A stretch of DNA of 64,000 nt from Haloechinothrix aidingensis (lineage in GTDB: Bacteria; Actinomycetota; Actinomycetes; Mycobacteriales; Pseudonocardiaceae). The notes beneath the pieces were generated by a model. That model searched no databases. It saw only the letters and a program-made list of their open reading frames with translations, and was not told the DNA's origin. Every line of letters begins with the position of its first letter. The first letter of the stretch is position 1. The translations under genes were made by a program, and so were the position numbers. The stretch lies in contig NZ_JACCKD010000004.1 in the NCBI RefSeq assembly GCF_013450155.1, positions 248,001 through 312,000 on the forward strand. The letters run 5' to 3'. Below, one piece after another: positions 30,093-38,400 of this stretch.

Positions 30093-30467
30093 ATGCTCAG
30101 CACGCCTCTCGCCCCTGAGACCACCGACGTCACTCGCGGCACCCGCGTCACCGCCGGTACCCGCGTCACTCGCGGCACCCGCGTCACCGCCGGAACCCGC
30201 GTCACCGCCGGTACCCGTGTCACCGCCGGAACCCGCGTGACCGCCGGCACTCGGGTCACTCGCGGCACTCGCGTCACCGCCGGTACCCGCGTGACTCGCG
30301 GCACTCGCGTCACCGCCGGAACCCGCGTCACTCGCGGCACTCGCGTCACCGCCGGAACCCGCGTCACCGCCGGCACTCGGGTCACTCGCGGCACCCGTGT
30401 CACCTGCGGTACCCGCGTGACTCGTGGCACTCGCGTCACGGCCGGAACCCGCGTCACCGCCGCCTGA
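30093..30467 (+). CDS. Threonine/arginine hexapeptide-repeat protein, function unknown
   Basis: A 124-aa protein: a 13-residue leader (MLSTPLAPETTDV), then 18 contiguous copies of T-[A/R/C]-G-T-R-V, ending TAA. Coding on this strand is supported by a good ribosome site (AGAAGGA), by nearly all between-repeat DNA differences falling in third codon positions (GGA/GGT/GGC, ACC/ACT, CGC/CGT/CGG, GTC/GTG), and by a hairpin terminator 28 bp after the stop. The V-x-x-x-T-x period loosely fits the left-handed beta-helix hexapeptide rule. The protein is strongly basic with no hydrophobic segment. No function is recognised; a structural or nucleic-acid-binding role, or a repeated peptide precursor, are possibilities. 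Confidence 0.65.
   Translation: MLSTPLAPETTDVTRGTRVTAGTRVTRGTRVTAGTRVTAGTRVTAGTRVTAGTRVTRGTRVTAGTRVTRGTRVTAGTRVTRGTRVTAGTRVTAGTRVTRGTRVTCGTRVTRGTRVTAGTRVTAA
30132..30455 (+). repeat. 18 tandem copies of an 18-bp repeat
   Basis: Contiguous 18-bp units with no spacers, in register with the reading frame of the hexapeptide-repeat gene. Units differ almost only at synonymous positions and at one Ala/Arg (once Cys) codon. Confidence 0.95.
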
Positions 30468-30494
30468 GCGTCGCGACTCCGGCATCCGGCAGGC

Positions 30495-30515
30495 CGCTGC
30501 TGCCGGGCAGCAGCG
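30495..30515 (+). terminator. Hairpin after the hexapeptide-repeat gene
   Basis: 10-bp perfect arms (CGCTGCTGCC and complement) around one base, so the real loop is larger. It lies 28 bp after the repeat-gene stop. Confidence 0.5.
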
Positions 30516-30618
30516 CGACAAACACATCAGCACACCAAGCTGCGCACCTGAGCGACCCGCGTGAGCCTGGACGCGGGCGTAGGAGTGCGCGCCGGGTAAC
30601 GCGTGTGCGCTAGGCCGA

Positions 30619-31311
30619 TTACGCGGCGGGCGCTCCCAGATAGGGACGCCAGTCGGCGTCCCGGTCGTTGATCTGTGTCAGCAGCCGCCAGTACGGACCG
30701 CGCGGGGCCTCCGGAACCGTACGCAACGTCCACCCCAGCTCGGCGAGCAGCCGATCGGCCTTGCGGTGATTGCACTTCGAGCAGCAGGCCACGCAGTTCT
30801 GCCAGGTGTGCGCTCCTCCCCTGCTGCGAGGGACCACGTGGTCGACCGTTGTTGCCTTGCTGCCGCAGTAGGCACAGCGACACCGGTCGCGATGCATGAT
30901 TCCCGCACGCGTCAGCGGCACCTGGGCACGGTACGGTACCCGTACGTAGTTGCCGAGCCTGATGACGGAGGGGACGGGAATCGCCGTACGTGCGGAGTGC
31001 AGCACGAACCCCGAGGGGTCGTTGTGCACGATCTCCGCCTTGCCACACACGACCAGCACGATGGCGCGTTTGAGAGGCAGCGCCGTCAGCGGTTCGAAAG
31101 TGGCGTTGAGCAGGAGAACCCTACTGCGCGCCCAACCAGGGGGTGAACCGTCGGACTCCCGGGATCGCGCATGCTTGTGCCCGCCCGACCTGCGTCCGCC
31201 CCGGCGAGCCTCCTGCGCACCCCGGGGCGTCGTGCCGCGCTCGCGTACCGATACGTCCCCGTTCCTGTGTGAAACGGGGTCGGTTATCGGGACCGGTTCT
31301 CGCTCCCGCAC
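30619..31311 (-). CDS. HNH endonuclease-domain protein (Rv2469c-like)
   Basis: A 230-aa protein with a basic, probably disordered N-terminus (about 60 residues), a conserved block VLLLNATFEPL, and a C-terminal HNH domain: CAYCGSKATTVDHVVPRSRGG then CSKCNHRK with the zinc-binding CxxC pairs. It is a single-copy conserved actinobacterial gene in the pepN-glbO order. The exact start is uncertain (GTG 31311 used; a GTG about 20 codons in is possible). DNA repair or processing role is likely but unproven. Confidence 0.82.
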   Translation of the reverse strand: MREREPVPITDPVSHRNGDVSVRERGTTPRGAQEARRGGRRSGGHKHARSRESDGSPPGWARSRVLLLNATFEPLTALPLKRAIVLVVCGKAEIVHNDPSGFVLHSARTAIPVPSVIRLGNYVRVPYRAQVPLTRAGIMHRDRCRCAYCGSKATTVDHVVPRSRGGAHTWQNCVACCSKCNHRKADRLLAELGWTLRTVPEAPRGPYWRLLTQINDRDADWRPYLGAPAA

Positions 31312-31442
31312 TCGACCACCTCCATCGGTGCAGTCTTAGTCGACCACACCTTGCCCCTCAATAGCACGTCGATTGAGGGTCGTGTCACGCGCATACTCAT
31401 TAGCGACCACGTTATCCGACGACGATCAAGGACGCACCGATC

Positions 31443-32408
31443 GTGAACGCATTTCTGAGCCAACCCGAGTGCGCGAAGGAGACCGGTACGTGGTGCGCGA
31501 ATGTCTACCGGCTGACCGGGAACGACTGGATCGCGGCCTCGGCGGACTGGCTGGTGGCCAAGCCGCTGAAGATACTGGTCGTCCTCGCCGCCGCGCTCGT
31601 GCTCCGGTACCTGCTGCACAAGCTGATCAACAGGGTCACCCGGCTTCCCCGGGAGAACAACGGCAAGACACCGGCGCTGCTGCGTCCGCTGCGGGAACGC
31701 GCTCCCGGGGTAGCGGGCACCACGCTCATCGAACGCAGGCAGCAACGTGCCAAGACCCTCGGCTCGGTCCTGAGGTCGATCACCAGCTTCGTGATCTTCG
31801 GGATCGCCGGGCTGCAGATCCTGGCCGAACTGGGCATCAACCTCGGCCCCCTGCTGGCCTCGGCCGGTGTCGCAGGTGTCGCGCTCGGCTTCGGCGCACA
31901 GAACCTCGTACAGGACTTCCTGTCCGGCCTCTTCATGATGGTCGAGGACCAGTACGGGGTGGGCGACTATGTCGACGGGGGTGAGGCCGAAGGCACGGTG
32001 GAGGCCGTCGGTATGCGCGTCACCACCCTCCGCGACATCAACGGCACCGTCTGGTACGTCCGCAACGGCCAGATCATGCGGATCGGCAACTACAGCCAGA
32101 GCTTCGCCGTTGCCGTCGTGGACGTGCCCATCGCCTACAACTCCGACGTCGAGCGCGCCAGTGAGCTGCTCGGCACCGTCGCCGCGCAGGTGACAAGCGA
32201 GGATCCGGTCCGCAGCGAGGTGATGGAACCACCCGAGGTGCTCGGGGTGACCGCCATGACACCGGAGAACATCCAGCTGAGACTCACCGTGAAGGTGAAG
32301 CCGGGAAGCCAGTGGATGGTCCAGCGGGCACTGGCCGGCAAGATCAGCACAGCACTCACCGAGGCCGGCTTCGAGCGCCCACTCCCCCGGCTGTTCGGGC
32401 ACCAGTAG
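31443..32408 (+). CDS. MscS-family mechanosensitive ion channel
   Basis: A 321-aa small-conductance channel protein. Two N-terminal hydrophobic helices are followed by the pore helix region (LLASAGVAGVALGFGAQNLVQDFLSG) and the cytoplasmic beta/alpha-beta domains (EGTVEAVGMRVTTLRDINGTVWYVRNGQI). It opens under membrane tension to release solutes. AAGGA lies upstream of the GTG start. It is an insertion relative to the mycobacterial gene order. Confidence 0.92.
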   Translation: MNAFLSQPECAKETGTWCANVYRLTGNDWIAASADWLVAKPLKILVVLAAALVLRYLLHKLINRVTRLPRENNGKTPALLRPLRERAPGVAGTTLIERRQQRAKTLGSVLRSITSFVIFGIAGLQILAELGINLGPLLASAGVAGVALGFGAQNLVQDFLSGLFMMVEDQYGVGDYVDGGEAEGTVEAVGMRVTTLRDINGTVWYVRNGQIMRIGNYSQSFAVAVVDVPIAYNSDVERASELLGTVAAQVTSEDPVRSEVMEPPEVLGVTAMTPENIQLRLTVKVKPGSQWMVQRALAGKISTALTEAGFERPLPRLFGHQ

Positions 32409-32521
32409 TGGGGCGCCGGTAGACAGCGCCGTGCCCACCCCGCATGGCAGGCACCGCCCACCGGGCACCCCTCCGCCCCGCCGGGTCGCACGTGGCGGCG
32501 GCGATACGTCAGGATGGACAC

Positions 32522-32926
32522 GTGAGTACAGCACAGCCGGAGCAGCAGACCCCGCAGACCCTCTACGAGGCGATCGGTGGGGAGCCGACCTTCCGCAGGA
32601 TCGTCTCCCGCTTCTACCAGGAGGTAGCCGCCGACGAGGTGCTCCGCCCCATCTACCCCGAAGAGGATCTCGGCCCTGCCGAGGAGCGCCTGCGCCTGTT
32701 CCTCATGCAGTACTGGGGAGGACCGCAGACCTACTCGGAGCAGCGAGGCCACCCCAGGCTCCGGATGCGGCACGCGCCGTTCTCCATCGGACCGATCGAG
32801 CGGGACGCGTGGCTGCGGTGCATGCGTATCGCCGTCGACGAGGAAGGCATCGCCGAGCCGTATCGCCAACGGCTGTGGGACTACCTGGAAATGGCCGCCC
32901 ACAGCATGATGAACAGCTGGGTGTGA
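32522..32926 (+). CDS. glbO: Group II truncated hemoglobin (TrHbO)
   Basis: A 134-aa truncated globin, very close to mycobacterial GlbO. The signature residues are present: TyrB10 Y32, TyrCD1 Y45, proximal HisF8 H84 in RLRMRHAPF and TrpG8 W97. Proteins of this group bind O2 tightly and handle NO and peroxide. The GTG at 32522 has AGGA nine bases upstream. It is followed by aglA, as in Mycobacterium (Rv2470/Rv2471). Confidence 0.95.
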   Translation: MSTAQPEQQTPQTLYEAIGGEPTFRRIVSRFYQEVAADEVLRPIYPEEDLGPAEERLRLFLMQYWGGPQTYSEQRGHPRLRMRHAPFSIGPIERDAWLRCMRIAVDEEGIAEPYRQRLWDYLEMAAHSMMNSWV

Positions 32927-32980
32927 CAGACCTGGCCCGTACTACCCCACCCGTGCGGCGGGATGGCAGGATGGTTTCTC

Positions 32981-34630
32981 ATGCGACGAGGGGTGAGAAG
33001 CGATTCGCCTGGCGTGGTGGAGGCGACCCGGGAGTCACGCCAGGAGGCGTCCACGGAGACCGACCGGCAGGCTGCCTGGTGGCAGGACGCCGTCGTGTAC
33101 GTGGTCTACGTTCGATCTTTCGCCGACTCCGACGGTGACGGGATCGGCGACCTGGACGGCGTCCGTTCGCGCCTGGGCTACCTTGAACTGCTCGGGGTGG
33201 ACGCACTGTGGTTGACGCCGTTCTACGTCTCACCGATGGCCGACGGCGGTTACGACGTGGCCGACCCCCGCGCGGTCGATCCCGTCTTCGGAGACCTCGA
33301 CACCTTCGACGCGCTCGTGCGCGACGCCCATGCCCACGGCATGCGGGTGATCATCGATCTGGTGCCCAACCACACCAGCGACCAACACGAGTGGTTCGTG
33401 CAAGCGTGCGCGGCCGGGGCAGCCGGCCCGGAACGGGACCGCTACATCTTCCGGTCCGGCAGCGGCCCGGACGGGCAACAGCCGCCGAACAACTGGGTCA
33501 GCGCGTTCGGCGGGCCCGCATGGAGCAAGATCAGCGACGGCTCGGCCGGTGAAGCCTCCCAGTGGTACCTCCACCTGTTCTCACCCGAACAGCCGGACCT
33601 GAACTGGAACAACAGCGAGGTTCGTGAGGACTTCGCACGCACCATGCGCTTCTGGCTCGACCGTGGCGTGGACGGCTTCCGCATCGACGTCGCGCACGGC
33701 ATGGCCAAGCCGGCCGCTCTCGAGAACATGGACCCGCGGGCGGCTGAGTCGGCCGATACCAGCGCCTACTTCGACCCGCGCTTCGACAACGACGGGGTGC
33801 ACGACATCCACCGCCACATCCGGGCCGTACTCGACGACTACCCGGGCCGGATGGCGATCGGTGAGGTCTGGACGTTCGACGAGGACCGGTTCTCCCGGTA
33901 CCTCGCTCCCGACGAGCTCCAGCAAGCGTTCAACTTCCTGCTTTCGCAGGCCCCGTTCGACTCCGACGCGATCCAGGAGGCGATCTACCGGACCCTCGAC
34001 GCCGCGGGCCGCGCGGGCAGGTTGCCGGCATGGACACTGGCCAGTCACGACCTGTCCCGCCAGGTCACCCGGTACGGCGGCGGTGCGGCCGGGGATCGCC
34101 GGGCGCGGGCGATGGCACTGGTCCAGCTCGCCTTACCCGGTGCGGTGTACCTGTACAACGGCGAAGAGCTCGGCTTGCCGGACGTGGATCTCCCTCCGGG
34201 GGTGCTCGCCGACCCGATGACGCGTACCCGCACCGACGCGCGGGGGCGGGACCGCGCGCGGGTTCCGATTCCGTGGGAGGGCACGGAACCGCCGTACGAG
34301 TTCTCCGCAGCTGAACAGGCCTGGCTGCCGATGCCTGCTGACTGGTCCGACCGCACCGTCGCGGCCCAGCTGGAGGACCCGGACTCCGTCCTGTCGCTGT
34401 ACCGCTCGGCGATCGAGCTGCGGCGCACCGTGCTCGACTCCACCGACGGCACGCTCGAATGGTCGACAGCTCCCGCAGGGTGCCTCGCGTTCCGCAGGAG
34501 CGGCGGCCTGGTGTGCGTGCTGAATGCCAGCGGCGCACCGGTGCCCCTTCCCGAAGGGGAGGTGCTGCTGGCCAGTGCCGCGGTCACCGACGGCACGCTG
34601 CCGACCGACGCCGCGGCGTGGATCCGGTAA
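32981..34630 (+). CDS. aglA: GH13 alpha-glucosidase
   Basis: A 549-aa cytosolic glycoside hydrolase family 13 enzyme cleaving alpha-glucosidic bonds of malto-oligosaccharides or disaccharides. The (beta/alpha)8 barrel regions are all visible: DLVPNHTS, the nucleophile D236 in GFRIDVAHG, acid/base E295 in AIGEVW, and D357 in the ASHDLSR region. The ATG at 32981 has GGCAGG ten bases upstream; an in-frame ATG six codons earlier is possible. Order glbO-aglA is conserved. Confidence 0.92.
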   Translation: MRRGVRSDSPGVVEATRESRQEASTETDRQAAWWQDAVVYVVYVRSFADSDGDGIGDLDGVRSRLGYLELLGVDALWLTPFYVSPMADGGYDVADPRAVDPVFGDLDTFDALVRDAHAHGMRVIIDLVPNHTSDQHEWFVQACAAGAAGPERDRYIFRSGSGPDGQQPPNNWVSAFGGPAWSKISDGSAGEASQWYLHLFSPEQPDLNWNNSEVREDFARTMRFWLDRGVDGFRIDVAHGMAKPAALENMDPRAAESADTSAYFDPRFDNDGVHDIHRHIRAVLDDYPGRMAIGEVWTFDEDRFSRYLAPDELQQAFNFLLSQAPFDSDAIQEAIYRTLDAAGRAGRLPAWTLASHDLSRQVTRYGGGAAGDRRARAMALVQLALPGAVYLYNGEELGLPDVDLPPGVLADPMTRTRTDARGRDRARVPIPWEGTEPPYEFSAAEQAWLPMPADWSDRTVAAQLEDPDSVLSLYRSAIELRRTVLDSTDGTLEWSTAPAGCLAFRRSGGLVCVLNASGAPVPLPEGEVLLASAAVTDGTLPTDAAAWIR

Positions 34631-34669
34631 GGCCCGGCTACGCCCCCGACGACCGGCTCGGGACTACGC

Positions 34670-35299
34670 TCAGAACAGCAGGGGAAGCAGGCTACGGCGC
34701 TGGCGCAGCACGGCGCCGTAGCGGGCGTCCAGACGCAGCCACCCGCTGTTGGCGCTGACCCGAACGCGATCGTCCTCGGAACCGGTGAAGCCCATGCCTG
34801 CCAGCGCGAACAGGCACCGCAGCGAGATCTTGAGCTCGGTGTTCTCGTCGCTGACGGTGAGTACCTCCTGATCGAGCAGCGACGTGGGCGGCGTGCCCTT
34901 CGGGCCGAGGTTCTCCCGGGCCACGCCGAGACCGCGCTCGGTGACGCCGGTGACGACGTGCACCGGCAGTTCCTCCACGAACCGGAACTCCGCCCCGCCG
35001 GGGAGCTCGGAGCGCCACATCAGGTCCTGGGGGCGGCCAGGGTTCATCAGCTCGCCACCGGCCACCGACAGTGCCGCGAGCAGCTCGTTACCGGAGACCG
35101 TGAGGTCGCGCGGATCGACCTCACCCACGACGCTGCGGGTGGCGAGCACGTCGAACGGCGTCTTCGCCCACGCGTCGACGACGCCGTCGCCACGCGCGCG
35201 CAGGCGCACGACGGCCTGCCCGTCGAGGCGGACGAGCCGCGCGACGAACGTGCCCAGGCTCTCCCGCTCAGCGACGTCGGGAACTTGTAACTTCGTCAC
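34670..35299 (-). CDS. Conserved actinobacterial hypothetical protein (Rv2474c-like by position)
   Basis: A 209-aa soluble protein without recognisable motifs, ending in VSANSGWLRLDARYGAVLRQRRSLLPLLF. The middle (DLMWRSELPGGAEFRFVEELPVHVVTGVTERGLG) looks like an alternating beta structure. It lies between aglA and the NAD-glutamate dehydrogenase gene, the place of Rv2474c in M. tuberculosis. GTG at 35299 is preferred; no ribosome site is clear. Function unknown. Confidence 0.65.
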   Translation of the reverse strand: MTKLQVPDVAERESLGTFVARLVRLDGQAVVRLRARGDGVVDAWAKTPFDVLATRSVVGEVDPRDLTVSGNELLAALSVAGGELMNPGRPQDLMWRSELPGGAEFRFVEELPVHVVTGVTERGLGVARENLGPKGTPPTSLLDQEVLTVSDENTELKISLRCLFALAGMGFTGSEDDRVRVSANSGWLRLDARYGAVLRQRRSLLPLLF

Positions 35300-35337
35300 G
35301 TCAACAACCGTACGCGTGGGCGTGTTGGGCAATCGGG

Positions 35338-35428
35338 CACCCCGTGTCGGGTCGTTGGGCACCATGCCTCCCCAACACGGGGTGCCTCACTGCCCGACAC
35401 GGGGTGCCGAACGACCCGACACGGTGGG
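35338..35428. repeat. Nested inverted-repeat element after the GDH gene
   Basis: Arms 35338-35363 and 35403-35428 are near-complementary over about 26 bp (core CGTGTCGGGTCGTT). The 39-bp interior holds further copies of the ACACGGGGTGCC part. It starts one base after the GDH stop codon region and probably acts as a terminator, but the multiple copies look like a dispersed intergenic repeat family. Confidence 0.6.
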
Positions 35429-38400
35429 CTATCCGGCCATGCTGCGCATCTGGCGCGCGGCGACCGACAACGTGGCCAGGTCGAGCCTGCCGGAGCGGTT
35501 GATCTCGTCGAGCGCCACACGTGCCCGGGACAGCCGGGACGCGTTCACCGTCTCCCACTGCTCGATCTTGTCGTCCACAGGGTCGCCCGGGTTGCTGCTG
35601 CGCAGCGCGTCCAGGGTGATGGCCCGCAGCGAGAAGTAGATGTCGTCACGCAGCGCCAACCGGGCGAGCGCATGCCACCGGTTGCCCCGCTCCAGCTGGC
35701 TCACCGAGGTCAGCAGCGAGTCGACGTTGAGATGGTGGGACAGCGCGTAGTAGAGCTCGGCGGTCTCCTCCGGACCCTGTCCCCCGCTGATGTCGATGTC
35801 CTGCTCGGCGAGCTCGGCCACCTCGGTGATGTCGAGCAGGCCGTAGGCATGCAGCAGCAGCGACACCCGGTCGGCGACGTCGCCGGGGACACCCCACTCG
35901 TCCAGCTGCTCGCGCTCGGTCCGCAACGACTCCGCATGACTACCCCGCAGGAAGCCGGGCACCTTGGGGGCCAGCCGCGCGACCGTTCCGGCGAAACGGT
36001 TGATCTCGGAACCGACCGCGAGCGGTTGCGGGCGGTTGGTCAACCACCATCTGGAGGCTCGATCGAGCAGCCGTCGAGTCTCCAGCACGAGCCTGTCCGT
36101 CACGTCACAGGCCACCACGTTGTTCAGCTCGTCGATCCGCTGCCACAGCTGCGGCAGCTCGTACACGGCGGTCACCACGGCGAAGGTACGTACGGCATCG
36201 GTCGCGCTCGCGTGTGTCTCCTCGTTCAACCGGAACGCGTAGCTCAACCCCGCGCCGTCGACGACCTCGTTGACGATCAGGGTGGTCACGATGTCCCTGT
36301 CGAGCGGGTGCGTGTAGATCGCGTCGCCGAAGCGGGCGCGGAGCTCCTCCGGGAAGTAGCCGGGCAGCCTGCGCGCGAACACCTCCTGGTCCGGAAGCTC
36401 ACTGGCCAGCAGCTCGTCTTCGAGGTTGAGCTTGACGTGCGCGAGCAGGCTCGCCAGCTCCGGCGAGGTCAGTCCCCACCCGGCCTTGTCCAGCTCCTTG
36501 AACTCCTCGTTGCTCGGCAGGGCCTCGAGTTCCCTGTCCAGCCCCGCGTGTGACTCGAGGTAGCTGACCTGCCGCTGGTGCACCGAGACCATGGGCGCGG
36601 CGTGCTGCCTGCTGATCCCCAGCACCTTGTTCTGCCGGTAGTTGTTGGCCAGCACCAGGTCCGTGACATCGTCGGTCATCGACTCCAGCAACGCGTCACG
36701 GTCCGCGCGCGCCAGCTGCCCCGATTCCATGAGCCGTTCCAGCAGGATCTTGAAGTTGACCTCGTGGTCGGAGCAGTCCACGCCGCCCGAGTTGTCCACC
36801 GCATCGGTATTGATCTTGCCGCCGGCCCGGGCGAACTCGATCCGGCCACGCTGGGTCAACCCGAGGTTGCCGCCCTCGCCGACCACCCGCACGCGCAGCT
36901 CGCCGCCGTCCACGCGCACGGCGTCGTTGGTCTTGTCATCGGCATCCGCGTGGGACTCGTGGGAGGACTTCACGTAGGTGCCGATGCCGCCGTTCCACAG
37001 CAGGTCGACAGGGGCGAGCAGGACGGCCCTGATCAGCTCGGTCGGCGCCAGCCGCCGCACGTCGTCGTCGAGGCCGAGTGCCGCGCGCATCTGCGGGGTG
37101 ACCTCGATCGACTTCGCGCTACGGCTGAACACCCCACCCCCCTCGCTGATCAACGAGCGGTCGTAGTCGTCCCAGGTGGAACGTGGCGTGTCGAACAACC
37201 GCCTGCGCTCGGCGAACGAGGTCGCCGGGTCCGGGTCGGGGTCGACGAAGACGTGCATGTGGTTGAACGCGGCCACCAGCCGGATGTGTTCGGACAGCAA
37301 CATGCCGTTGCCGAAGACGTCACCTCCCATGTCGCCGATCCCGACGACGGTGAAGTCGTCCGACTGGGTGTTCACGCCGAGCTCGCGGAAGTGCCGTTTC
37401 ACCGACTCCCACGCCCCCTTGGCGGTGATTCCCATGGCCTTGTGGTCGTAACCGGCCGAGCCGCCCGACGCGAAGGCATCACCCAGCCAGAAGCCGTACT
37501 CGGCGGAGACCTCGTTGGCGATGTCGGAGAAGGTCGCCGTGCCCTTGTCGGCGGCGACCACGAGGTAGTTGTCGTCGCCGTCGTAGCGCACGACTCCCGA
37601 GGGCGGGACGGTCCGTCCCTCCTCGAGGTTGTCGGTAAGGTCCAACAGGCCGGAGATGAACATGCGGTAGCACGCCACCCCTTCGGCCTGGTACGCCTCG
37701 CGGTCGCTCGCCCGGTCCCCGCTCGAGGCGGGAGGGCGCTTGACGATGAAGCCGCCCTTGGCGCCGACCGGCACGATCACGGCGTTCTTGACCGCCTGGG
37801 CCTTGGCGAGTCCCAGGACCTCGGTGCGGAAGTCCTCCCTGCGGTCCGACCAGCGCAACCCGCCGCGCGCGACCGGCCCGAACCTCAGATGCACACCTTC
37901 CACCCGGGGTGAGTACACGTAGATCTCGAACCGCGGCCGCGGCTCCGGCAGGTCGGGAATCGTCTGGGGATCGAGCTTGAACGACACGTACGACCGGGGT
38001 GAGCCGTCGGTCTCCGTAACGAAGTAGTTCGTGCGCAACGTCGCGGTGATCACCGTGAGGAGACGGCGCAGGATGCGGTCCTCGTCCAGGCTGGACACGG
38101 CATCGATGCGGCCGGCGATCTCGGCACGACGGGCCTCGACGGTCACGGTACGCCGTTCGTCGTCGACGCCGAGGGCGAACTTGGCCTCGAACAGGTTCAC
38201 CAGCTCCGTGGCGATCGCGCTGTTGGCCAGCAACGCGTCCTCGATGTAGGCCTGCGAGTAGGGCGTACCAGCCTGCCGCAGGTACCGCGAGTAGGCACGC
38301 AGCACGGCAACCTGCCGCCAGGTCAACCCGGACCGCAGGACCAGCCCGTTGAACCCGTCCACCTCGGACCGCCCGTGCCACATGGCGGCGAAGGCGTCCT

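Noticed and set aside
30132-30455. CRISPR array
   Set aside because: The 18-bp units are contiguous with no spacers, and variation follows codon third positions.
30021-30533. Repeat proteins on the minus strand (VTRVPA-type or Ala/Ser/Gly/Asp-rich)
   Set aside because: The repeat is open in several frames, but third-position wobble, ribosome site and terminator all support the plus frame only.
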